Assembly: GCA_052387675.1 (NCBI GenBank)
Contig: JBQTIY010000017.1
Span: 1 to 41,126, forward strand
DNA length: 41,126 bases
From: JBQTIY01 sp052387675
Lineage (GTDB): Bacteria; Planctomycetota; B15-G4
Reading direction: 5' to 3'
The notes under the pieces were generated by a model. It did no database searches. It saw nothing but the letters and a program-made list of their open reading frames with translations, and had not been told where the DNA came from. A program made the translations under genes and the position numbers. Shown here piece by piece: positions 14,989-22,685 of this stretch (position 1 is the first letter of the stretch; every line of letters begins with the position of its first letter).

Positions 14989-17799
14989 TCAGCGGACGAA
15001 GGGTGCATCCGGCTCGTGCTCCTCGGGGGCCAGGATGCGAGCCGTCAACAGAATGATGAGCTTGCGCTTGCTGGTGTAATCGCCCTGCCGTGAGAAGAGC
15101 GAGCCCAGCACCGGAATATCGCTGAGGAAGGGCACGCCCGAAGACATGTCCTGCTCCACTGAGCGCTTCAGGCCGCCGAGCATGAGCGTGGACCCGTCCG
15201 GAATCGTGGCCGTGGTGCGCAGGCGCTGGATCTGCAGCTCGGGCAGCATGAGTTCCACGTCCGAGCCCGTGCCGGTGCCGAGGCTGATGGTGTCGACGTT
15301 GATGTCGCTGCCATCCTCGGCCGGGATGAGATCTGCCACCGTGGGCCGAACTTCCAGCGTGACGAAGCGGCGATCGGCCGAAGCCACCGCGCGCACGTCG
15401 AGGATCACGCCGTTCTTCACGTTGTCCAGCTCCGGCTGCGCGATGACCGCCGCCTGAGCGATTTCCGGCTCGAAGTCACGCACGTAGGTGCGCGTCGTGA
15501 TGGCCTTGATGTTGCCGCGGTGGCCGCTGCGCAAGGTCAGCGACGGCGCGTTCACGATGTTGCTGGTCTGGTACTTGGTCACGGCGCGCAGGACGGCCTG
15601 CACGTTCGTGTCATCCAAGAAGAGCGCCTGCAGCGAGAAACCGCCGGCCCCATTGAGCGTGTCGGATTCGCCGAGCGTGGAGTCGAACAGGTTCTCGACG
15701 TGTCCCTTGATGTCACCGTTCTTGCCGCCGTAGTAGATGCCCGGATCGTTGCCGGTGCCGATGCCGGCGGGTGCGGAGGGGGCGCCGAAGCCGCCCTGGT
15801 TTGAAACGCCGAAGTCTTCCAGCGGGAGGCCGTTGGTGTCGGCGCCGGACAGGCCGCGCAGATCCACGCCGATGTCTTCGAGGAAGCTGTCCTCCACCTC
15901 GACGAAGCGCGTCTCAATGTGGATGAGCGTATGGATGTTGCGGCGCAAGTCGGAGAGCAGGCTGCGGATCTGGGCGTGCACATCCGGCGTCTGCCGCACC
16001 ACGAGCGTGCCGCGCATGGTCTGGATCGTGCGCTGGGGATCTTCGGTCCAGCTCTCCGGGGCAATGTTGTCCTGAATCAATCCGACCAGGGCGTCCTCAC
16101 CGATGAAGGCCGTGGGGTCCTCATCCTCGACGCCGCTCTGGAAGCTGTCCGGGTCGGTGCCCGACGGCAGCAGGTTGAAGTCTTCGGCCGCGTAGTCGCT
16201 GGGCACGAAGGTCAGGTCGCGGATGTCGTACATCTCCAGCGTGTAATCGTGACGGGCCTCGTCCGTGCCGATGACCTGCACCACACCGTCGCGGATCGTG
16301 TAGGACAGCGGCGGCGAGGTCTGGTCCTCAAGCAGGATCTTGAGGATGCGCGCCACCGGCTGAGAAGAGCGGTCTTCCAGGCTGTAGGGCGCGTCGGCGT
16401 ACTCGCCGGCCACCGTGGGTGACATCAGGATGTTGGCACCCGTCACCGTGGACAGGTGCTTCAGGATCTCGCTCAGCGGTTCGTCGACGAAGTTCACCGG
16501 GATACGTTTTTCCAGGCGCTCGGCCACGGCACGGTCCAGCTCCGTCTGCGCTCCGGTGCTGCCGCCAAAGGCCTTCTCGCCGCGCTCGGTGATCTGCTCC
16601 CAGCTCTTGCTGTCGGGAAAGAGCACCAAGTCGTTCTGCGGCACGAGATCCTGTTCGAGCTCGTCGAAGGTGTCCTGCCACTGTTCGCGGTACAGGATGC
16701 GCGTGTTGCGGTCCTGCTGACTGTGGCGCGCCTGCGCCGCGATGCGCTTGAGTGACGCTGCGGCGACGTGCTCCGGATCGATCTCGAGCACGATGGCCAG
16801 GGCAGCTTCCGCGGCGGGATAGTCGTCATTGAGGAAGGCGCTGTCGGCGCGTTCGATGAGCTGCTCGATGCGCAAAGCCTGGCGCTCGGACTCGGTGCGC
16901 CGCGCCTCGTCCTCGGCGGCCTGCGCCTGCGCGAGCAGTTCTTCATCGCGCTGCCCGAGGCGCTCAGCTTCCATCTTGCGCGCGAAGTTCAGCCGGGCCG
17001 AGATGTCGGCGGGGCGGACGCCGCTGGACGAGGCATCGGGCGACGAGCGCAACAGAGCGAGCGCATTCTCGAAGGCCTCGATCGCCGTGCGCGCATCGTT
17101 GCGCGCCAGGGCCGCTTCGCCCTGCTGCTGATGATGCAGGATCTGGACGCGCGTCTGGTCGCCGAGCGCGGCGTAGCGCTCGCGCGCCGCGGCAGCGATG
17201 GTGGCCAGTTCATTGCCTTGCACGCCGAGGATCGCGCCGGTGCGGTGATAGAGCTCCGCGGCGGCCGGATCATCGGGATCTAGTTCATAGGCGCTGCCGA
17301 AGAGTTGGTAGGCGGCGGGGTAGTCGCCGCGGGCAATGGCCGCCAATCCCTCCTCGACGAAGCCGGCGACCAGCACCGCGGTGCGGCTGTCCCTGAGCTG
17401 GCTGTGCTGGCGGCTGGCCTCGAGCATGGCCTGCAGATCGGTGTCGGGGATGCCCAGCGGAGCGAGCGGCGCATCCTGCACCGGGGAGGGGGCAGGCATC
17501 GGCGGGGGCGCCATGACAGGAGCCGGCGCAGGCACGGGCGCAGGCGCGACTGTCGGCTGGCCGGCGGTGGGTGCCGCGGACGCGGTGGGCGCGGCCGCTT
17601 CCACCGGTTGTCCGGCGCGAATGTTGGCCAGGTCGCGACGCAGCGTCTCGAGATAGTCGTCGCTCGGGGCCGGCGTCGCCGTGCTCGGCTGTGGCTGCGG
17701 CTCCGCAGGCAGCGGCTCGGCAGCGCGCGGACTGCCCAGGCAGCCGGCGAGAAGCGCAGGGAGGGAGGCGGCGAGCGTCAGTCGAGCGAGCTGCGACAT
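14989..17799 (-). CDS. Lipoprotein secretin with long N-terminal helical region (secretin 2)
   Basis: 936 residues from ATG 17799, chosen because it opens a lipoprotein signal (MSQLARLTLAASLPALLAGC, lipid-accepting Cys20) and starts 17 bp downstream of the previous stop; a longer frame to 17853 would overlap the upstream gene. Residues ~29-115 are Pro/Ala-rich, a flexible spacer, followed by TPR/coiled helices. An STN-like domain contains EPLSEILKHLSTVTGANILM, and an N-domain ends in LVVRQTPDVHAQIRSLLSDL. The secretin core includes IPDGSTLMLGGL (from residue 866) and VPFLSDIPVLGSLF (889-902). It is predicted to be an outer-membrane ring channel, possibly self-piloting because it is itself a lipoprotein. 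The pre-STN motif (LVLFPDSKSWEQIT) and loop layout match secretin 1. Confidence 0.88.
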   Translation of the reverse strand: MSQLARLTLAASLPALLAGCLGSPRAAEPLPAEPQPQPSTATPAPSDDYLETLRRDLANIRAGQPVEAAAPTASAAPTAGQPTVAPAPVPAPAPVMAPPPMPAPSPVQDAPLAPLGIPDTDLQAMLEASRQHSQLRDSRTAVLVAGFVEEGLAAIARGDYPAAYQLFGSAYELDPDDPAAAELYHRTGAILGVQGNELATIAAAARERYAALGDQTRVQILHHQQQGEAALARNDARTAIEAFENALALLRSSPDASSSGVRPADISARLNFARKMEAERLGQRDEELLAQAQAAEDEARRTESERQALRIEQLIERADSAFLNDDYPAAEAALAIVLEIDPEHVAAASLKRIAAQARHSQQDRNTRILYREQWQDTFDELEQDLVPQNDLVLFPDSKSWEQITERGEKAFGGSTGAQTELDRAVAERLEKRIPVNFVDEPLSEILKHLSTVTGANILMSPTVAGEYADAPYSLEDRSSQPVARILKILLEDQTSPPLSYTIRDGVVQVIGTDEARHDYTLEMYDIRDLTFVPSDYAAEDFNLLPSGTDPDSFQSGVEDEDPTAFIGEDALVGLIQDNIAPESWTEDPQRTIQTMRGTLVVRQTPDVHAQIRSLLSDLRRNIHTLIHIETRFVEVEDSFLEDIGVDLRGLSGADTNGLPLEDFGVSNQGGFGAPSAPAGIGTGNDPGIYYGGKNGDIKGHVENLFDSTLGESDTLNGAGGFSLQALFLDDTNVQAVLRAVTKYQTSNIVNAPSLTLRSGHRGNIKAITTRTYVRDFEPEIAQAAVIAQPELDNVKNGVILDVRAVASADRRFVTLEVRPTVADLIPAEDGSDINVDTISLGTGTGSDVELMLPELQIQRLRTTATIPDGSTLMLGGLKRSVEQDMSSGVPFLSDIPVLGSLFSRQGDYTSKRKLIILLTARILAPEEHEPDAPFVR

Positions 17800-17815
17800 G
17801 GGCAGTGGTTCCGGG

Positions 17816-18853
17816 TCAGGGCAGGTCGGCTTGGAGCACGCGCGCTTCGCCATGGTCGGCGAGCAGCGTGGCCACGAGCCGCTTTACCGGCATGAGGACC
17901 TGCGTCTGCGTGGTTCGGGGTTCGTGAGTGATGGGGTCGAGAACGAGACTTCCGTCAGAGGTCAACAACAGCCGTCGCTGCGTCGTCAACGACTCCTCCT
18001 GCTTCAGTTGCAGCGACTGAAGCAGCAGACCCGACGACGACTCGCCGATCATGAGAGCTTCCCCTGGCCGCGCCGTCACGGTGACCGTGCCGCGAGCAGA
18101 GGGCAGTTCGACGTCCACGTGGAAGAGGGCCGCTTCCACGCTGCCGCCGATCAGGCTCAGCTTGAAGTGTTCGGGACTCTCCACGGTAACCTTCTCGCTG
18201 CGTTCGGCGCCAACCAGGACTTCCCCGGCGGTTGAGTCCCGCAGCAGGACCGCCCAGACCTCGTAATCCAGCCGGGCGCTGGCCACCGGCAAGAGCCGGT
18301 CCCGCCATTCCATGGCGCCAAAGGGGACCGTGGCTTGGAGCTGGGGCGGCTGAGGCTGCTGGCTGCGGTAGACGCGGAAGGCCAGCCGCAGGCCATCGGG
18401 CCGTCCGGCCAGTTGGCCGGCCAGGACAGCATTCGTGGGGCCCGGATCCCAGCGGACCAGAACCGTGCCGGCGCTGTAAAGCGCGGTGATCGCGCGCGGC
18501 GCCGCGACCCGCGTCTCGGGGCCGGCCTGCAGCCCGCCGCTCACCTGGGCTGCCACGAAGCCGGCCTCTTCGACATCCTCATAGAAGGCATGGGCCATGA
18601 TCTCGCGGACCGCCGGGGGCTGAGCCAGGGCCCGCTCCACGGCGTCGAGCGGCTGCACGGCGCGGTCGGCAGCGGCCAGGCTCCGCCCGTCGGGCACCGG
18701 CTGCAGCTCGGCGCGAATCTCCGCCGCGAGGGCGGCGTTCCGGTCGATGTCGGCTCGATAAAGCTGCAGATGCAGCCAGGCCGCCGCGGCTGCGCCGAGC
18801 AGCGTGACCCAGAAGCCGGTCAGGACCAGCAGGCGAATGAGCCGCAGCGGCAT
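17816..18853 (-). CDS. Membrane-anchored protein with FN3-like region in the secretin block
   Basis: 345 residues. One N-terminal membrane helix (residues ~7-29) and a large periplasmic part. Residues ~115-225 show a fibronectin-III-like pattern (GTVLVRWDPG, RLAFRVYRS, DRLLPVASARLDYEVWAVLL). The C-terminus has a short beta-rich segment (RLLLTSDGSLVLDPITHEP). There is no confident family match. By position, between the PilO/GspM-like gene and the secretin gene, and by topology, it would correspond to GspC or PilP, which link the inner-membrane platform to the secretin; the FN3-like insert is not part of those families. It starts 2 bp after the upstream stop. Confidence 0.75.
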   Translation of the reverse strand: MPLRLIRLLVLTGFWVTLLGAAAAAWLHLQLYRADIDRNAALAAEIRAELQPVPDGRSLAAADRAVQPLDAVERALAQPPAVREIMAHAFYEDVEEAGFVAAQVSGGLQAGPETRVAAPRAITALYSAGTVLVRWDPGPTNAVLAGQLAGRPDGLRLAFRVYRSQQPQPPQLQATVPFGAMEWRDRLLPVASARLDYEVWAVLLRDSTAGEVLVGAERSEKVTVESPEHFKLSLIGGSVEAALFHVDVELPSARGTVTVTARPGEALMIGESSSGLLLQSLQLKQEESLTTQRRLLLTSDGSLVLDPITHEPRTTQTQVLMPVKRLVATLLADHGEARVLQADLP

Positions 18854-18855
18854 CC

Positions 18856-19599
18856 CTAGCGCTCCGGCTCAGCCGCGGTGGGCAGCGTGGGCGCGGGGAG
18901 CAGGACCGCGAGCGTGGCCGACAAACGGACGGGCGGGCCGCGCAGTCCGAGCAGATCCGAGCCCCAGACCTTGGGCTCCAGCCGGCGCAGCGACGAGGAG
19001 AGCACGGTGAGCTGCGGCCAGCCGTGGCCGCGGCTCGGCAACAGCGACTCCAGGCAGGCCACGGCATCGGCCGGCGCGGCAATCAGGACAAGCTGCACAT
19101 GTCGCTCGACGACTCCCGGCAGGTCGGGAATCTCGCGGGCCCCTTGATCGTCGGCGAGCTGCAGCGTGGAGAGCGCCAGTCCGGGCAGGCCGGTGAGCGC
19201 CGTGACGACCGCGGCCAGTGTGGCGTCGGCTTCAGCGGAAACGGCGGCCGCCTCGCGCAGTGCGACCTCCAGCGGTCCGCCAGGTCCGAGCGAGGGCTGG
19301 CGGCAGGACAGCAGCGCCTCGGCCAGCGTGGGGTACGGCTGCTGAGCGGCGCCGTCTCCGGCGAAAGCCCGTTCCCGCTGCCGCAGGCGAGCCGCCGCGC
19401 GCTCGCGTTCCGTCAGCAGACGCGCATAGTCGGCCGAGCGCACGAGGCCCGACTCGGTGCGCCGTCGCGCGAGTTCAACCTCGCGCAAGAGCAGGTCCTC
19501 GCGTGCCAGCTTGAGCTGCTCGACGGCGGGCAGGCCGACCAGCACGAAGTGTGTCGCGGAGCCCAGCAGAATGGCGGCCAGCAGCAGCAGGCTTCTCAT
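18856..19599 (-). CDS. PilO/GspM-like membrane-anchored protein
   Basis: 247 residues. A short cytoplasmic N-terminus, one membrane helix (~2-24), a charged coiled-coil (~28-78; EDLLLREVELARRR, LLTERERAAARLRQRERAF), then a compact alpha/beta periplasmic region. This is the topology of PilO/GspM, although sequence identity is too weak to assign by eye. The ATG overlaps the stop of the PilM/N-like gene by 4 bp. It would pair with the periplasmic part of the upstream protein to form the inner-membrane alignment complex. Confidence 0.72.
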   Translation of the reverse strand: MRSLLLLAAILLGSATHFVLVGLPAVEQLKLAREDLLLREVELARRRTESGLVRSADYARLLTERERAAARLRQRERAFAGDGAAQQPYPTLAEALLSCRQPSLGPGGPLEVALREAAAVSAEADATLAAVVTALTGLPGLALSTLQLADDQGAREIPDLPGVVERHVQLVLIAAPADAVACLESLLPSRGHGWPQLTVLSSSLRRLEPKVWGSDLLGLRGPPVRLSATLAVLLPAPTLPTAAEPER

Positions 19600-21068
19600 G
19601 GAAAGCTCAGCTCCACGGCCCAGCGCGCGAAGCCATCGGGAGTGGCGGGCGCTTCGGGCCCGCGCACTTCCACACTGGCGAAATCGGCTTGGAAGGCGCG
19701 GCGCAGACGGTCAGCCAGCACTTCGTTGAGTTCGACCGAGGCCAGCACGCGCAGGGAAATTCCGCCGCGGCCGCCGGCGCGCGCCGCCTGCAGAGAGAGC
19801 TGATCGAGGTGGAGGATGAAGGTGTCCCGCTCAGCAGTGGCGCGCTGCAAGGCGGCCAGCGCCGGACGCACTTGCAGCGCGGCAAAGCGGCGGCGCGCCA
19901 GTTGCAGCCAGGCTTCAGCGCTCTGTTCGAGGGCGGCCTGCTCGCCGAGCACACGATCGCGCTCGCGCGCGCGGTCCAGGAGTTCGCCCTGCAGGCTGCG
20001 TGGCAGCGTGGCGTCGAGTTCTTGAGTGAGCTGGCGTGCCGTGGCGCCCGTGCTCACCAGGAGCGCGCTGGCGATGAGCACCGAGGCGGCCACGAGCGGC
20101 AGGCTGCGCTGCGCGCGCCGAGCCGGGTCGGTGGTCTCGATCGTGCAGCGCACACGAGCCAAGCCGAGTCCGGCCAGGGCCAGGCCCATGGCCTTGCCAC
20201 AGGCCAGGGCCTGCTCAGCGCGTTCGGGCTCGCGGCGCAGCCGGTACGACAGGCCCAGGCGCTGCAGTGCAGTGAGCCGGGTCACCGGCAAGCGCAGCGC
20301 GGACTTGAGCTCTGTCGTAAAGCCCGCGTCGAGCGCACCCTCCTCCGACAAGGCCACGTCCTGCGGCTCGAACTGTCCGGCGCCGGGCCGAAAGAACTCC
20401 ACTGCCGAGTGCAGTTCGCCCGCCAGGCGCTCGGCGATTTCGGCTGGTGAACCGTCGGCCAGGCCCAGGGGCAACTGCCGCACCCAAAGGCCCTGTTCGG
20501 TGCGCAGCACAAGCTCCGTGCTGCGGCGGCCCACGCCAAGCAGCACACGGTCTTTGGTCGTGGGCGACTGGTGCTCCCAGAAGGAGGCCAGCGCGCAGCC
20601 GGGCGCCTCGAGCGCATCACAAGGCAGCTTGCGTTCGGCGAGCCGGGCGATGAAGTCGTCGATCGGCGCACGGCGCAGGGCGAAGCTGAACACCGTCTGC
20701 TCGCCTGCGCCGCGCCGGAGCTGGTGTCGGACGATCCAGTCGTCCGCACTGCGGCCGGCCTGCGAGAGAATCTCGTAGCGGGCCAGTTCGAGCAGGCGGC
20801 TCGCCTCCATGGGCGGCAAGAGATCGCTGCGGCTGACGAGGCCACGCTCTGGCGCGGAGAGCACGAGCGTGGTGCTCGCCCAGGGCCGCGCCTGCGCAAG
20901 CAGTTCTTGCAGGGCGGTCAGTTGCGCGGCGACATCGCCCGGCTCAGCCAGCGGGATGCGCCACAGGCGCTCCAGTGTCAGGCGCCGCCCGCGTCCCGAA
21001 ATCTGCACCGCCTTCAGCGTCCCGTCGGAGAGGTCCACGCCCAGGGCCGTGCGGTCGAACAGGCTCAT
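19596..21068 (-). CDS. PilM-PilN fusion / GspL-like inner-membrane platform protein
   Basis: 490 residues. The N-terminal ~310 residues look like the actin-like PilM fold: a phosphate-1-type segment ALGVDLSDGTLKAVQ (8-22), LLPPMEASRLLELARYEI, a second-lobe segment LLGVGRRSTELVLRTEQG, and CGKAMGLALAG near the end. One membrane helix follows (~323-341), then a coiled segment and a C-terminal PilN-like alpha/beta domain (LDQLSLQAARAGGRGGISLRV in parts). Cytoplasmic PilM plus a membrane helix plus a periplasmic PilN domain in one chain is the layout of GspL. In GspL the cytoplasmic part recruits the GspE ATPase, but no such ATPase is nearby. The gene overlaps the uracil-DNA glycosylase stop by 4 bp (ATGA). 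Confidence 0.8.
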   Translation of the reverse strand: MSLFDRTALGVDLSDGTLKAVQISGRGRRLTLERLWRIPLAEPGDVAAQLTALQELLAQARPWASTTLVLSAPERGLVSRSDLLPPMEASRLLELARYEILSQAGRSADDWIVRHQLRRGAGEQTVFSFALRRAPIDDFIARLAERKLPCDALEAPGCALASFWEHQSPTTKDRVLLGVGRRSTELVLRTEQGLWVRQLPLGLADGSPAEIAERLAGELHSAVEFFRPGAGQFEPQDVALSEEGALDAGFTTELKSALRLPVTRLTALQRLGLSYRLRREPERAEQALACGKAMGLALAGLGLARVRCTIETTDPARRAQRSLPLVAASVLIASALLVSTGATARQLTQELDATLPRSLQGELLDRARERDRVLGEQAALEQSAEAWLQLARRRFAALQVRPALAALQRATAERDTFILHLDQLSLQAARAGGRGGISLRVLASVELNEVLADRLRRAFQADFASVEVRGPEAPATPDGFARWAVELSFP

Positions 21069-21808
21069 GGCGACTTGGCCAGCTCCATGACTCGCTGAAT
21101 GTCACGCCACGCCTCGGGTTTGGCGGCTGGATTTCGCAGCAGATAGGCCGGGTGGTAGGTGACCACGACGGGGATGCCGAGGTAGGCGTGCGTGCGGCCG
21201 CGCAGTGCGCCGAGCGGGCCTTCGCCGCCAAGCAGGCGCCGCGCGGCCGTGGCGCCGAGCGCGCAGAGCACAGCCGGCGCCACCGCGCGGATCTGTCGGT
21301 CGAGGTAGCTGGCGCAGGCCTGCACTTCCTGGGGCTCCGGCACGCGATTGCCGGGAGGCCGGCACTTGACCACGTTGCAGATGTAGACCTGCTCGCGGCG
21401 GAGTTTCATGCCCTTGCTGACGATGTCTTCCAAGAGTTGGCCGGCGCGCCCGACGAAAGGACGGCCCGTGCGATCTTCGTCGGCACCGGGGCCTTCCCCG
21501 ACAAAGACGATGCGCGCCTCCGCGGCGCCTTCGCCCGGCACGGTTTGGTGGCGTGTCTCGCACAGCGGGCAGGCCCGACACCCTGCGATTTCCGCGGCGA
21601 TGGCCGCGAGCACGCTCGCCGCAGTTCCGGCCGAAGCAGTGCTCGCCGTGGGAGGGCCCGGAGTGGGAGCGCTCGCTGCAGGAAGGCCGGCCGTGGGAGG
21701 GCTGGCCGATTTCGCCGGCCGCTGGCCGGGCCGCGGCAGGCGTCGCACACCGGCCGCCTGCATCGACTCGAGAAAGCGACGCGCGCTGGGATCCATGGAA
21801 CTGCGCAT
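21065..21808 (-). CDS. Uracil-DNA glycosylase, family 4 (Fe-S type)
   Basis: 247 residues. A ~65-residue Pro/Ala-rich N-terminal tail precedes the catalytic domain. The four iron-sulphur cysteines fit Cys77 and Cys80 (CRAC), Cys149 (VVKCRPPGNR) and Cys165 (EVQAC). The active-site motif GEGPGADED (104-112) and the DNA-intercalating HPAYLLRN motif (219-226) are intact. It removes uracil from DNA to start base-excision repair. It is located 1 bp after the RsmE stop and overlaps the first pil-like gene by 4 bp, so it is co-translated with the envelope machine genes. Confidence 0.95.
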   Translation of the reverse strand: MRSSMDPSARRFLESMQAAGVRRLPRPGQRPAKSASPPTAGLPAASAPTPGPPTASTASAGTAASVLAAIAAEIAGCRACPLCETRHQTVPGEGAAEARIVFVGEGPGADEDRTGRPFVGRAGQLLEDIVSKGMKLRREQVYICNVVKCRPPGNRVPEPQEVQACASYLDRQIRAVAPAVLCALGATAARRLLGGEGPLGALRGRTHAYLGIPVVVTYHPAYLLRNPAAKPEAWRDIQRVMELAKSP

Positions 21809-21809
21809 C

Positions 21810-22523
21810 CTAACGATCGGGACGCAGTCCGGCCTGCGCGAGGGCGACGAGCGCCAATCCCGCCGTCTCCACCCGCAGAATCGTGTCGCCCAGCACGATC
21901 CGCTGCGCCCCGGCCGCCAGGCTCAGCGCTTCCTCGGCGGCATCGAAGCCGCCTTCGGGTCCGACCAGCAGCAGGACAGCGCCGGCCGGTTGCGCAACTG
22001 TCAGCCGCGCGCAGACGGTGCCGGCGTGCGGCGGGCTGGCCAGCCAGAGTTGAGCGTCGGCGCGGCGCGCGAGCACGGTGGACAGCGGGGCGGGGGCCTC
22101 GATGGCTAAGCGGTGCAGCCGGCGGCACTGGGCCAGGGCTTCATCGGCGATGCGCTGCAGACGCATGAGTTTCTGCGGTCCCAGTTCGCGCTCGCCATGC
22201 TGAGTGATGAGCAGGTGTAAGCGCGCCAGCCCCAGCTCACTGAGCTTCTCCACCAGCCACTCCAGGCGCGGCAAACGTGGCAGAGCCACGGCGAGTTCCA
22301 CGCGCGGCGAAGGCGGTGGCACCGGGGCTTGGCGTGCAACGATTTCCAGTTCGGCCGTGCCGGTCCAGCGCGCGTGCCACAAGGCGCCGCGGCCATCCAC
22401 CAGTTCCAGCGCCTCACCGCGCCGCAGGCGCAGCACGCGCTCGAAGTGGTGCTGTGCGGCGGCGGGGAGACGCACGCTGTCTCCCGCGAGTTCGTCGACC
22501 AGGCAGCGCGGCGGCAGGGGCAT
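21810..22523 (-). CDS. rsmE: 16S rRNA (uracil-1498-N3)-methyltransferase RsmE
   Basis: 237 residues from ATG 22523; the frame is open much further upstream but the extension is low-complexity and antisense to the aminopeptidase gene. It has the SPOUT-fold RsmE signatures: RCLVDELAG...HHFERVLRLRRGE (PUA-like N-domain), KLSELGLARLHLLITQHGE, LLVGPEGGFDAAEE and the knot segment LGDTILRVETAGLA. It methylates U1498 (E. coli numbering) in the decoding region of the 30S subunit. It is the first gene of the 16-kb minus-strand block; the promoter should lie in the 162-bp divergent region shared with the aminopeptidase. Confidence 0.95.
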   Translation of the reverse strand: MPLPPRCLVDELAGDSVRLPAAAQHHFERVLRLRRGEALELVDGRGALWHARWTGTAELEIVARQAPVPPPSPRVELAVALPRLPRLEWLVEKLSELGLARLHLLITQHGERELGPQKLMRLQRIADEALAQCRRLHRLAIEAPAPLSTVLARRADAQLWLASPPHAGTVCARLTVAQPAGAVLLLVGPEGGFDAAEEALSLAAGAQRIVLGDTILRVETAGLALVALAQAGLRPDR

Positions 22524-22685
22524 GGGCAGGGTTTCCGAAAAAACGGCGGCAGCCCCGGGGGCCTGCGGCCTTACGGGTGCCTGTGATAACGTTCGCGGCC
22601 CGTCGGCGCACCGCCTTGCGTGGCGCCGCGAACTCTTCGCGCCCGGGGCCGGCGGCCACGGGCCCTCCCCCCGGAAGCCCCTGAC
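22524..22685. promoter_or_regulatory. Divergent promoter region, RsmE block / aminopeptidase
   Basis: 162 bp between divergent start codons. On the plus strand TGTGATAAC (22582-22590) resembles an extended -10 element, without a well-placed -35. No clear motif was found for the minus direction. Some signal must lie here for the rsmE-led block unless it has internal promoters. Confidence 0.35.

Noticed and set aside
6670..21068. Calling the block a standard type II secretion system or type IV pilus
   Set aside because: No GspE/PilB ATPase, GspF/PilC, prepilin peptidase or pilin is present, and an ExbB/ExbD motor is part of the block.
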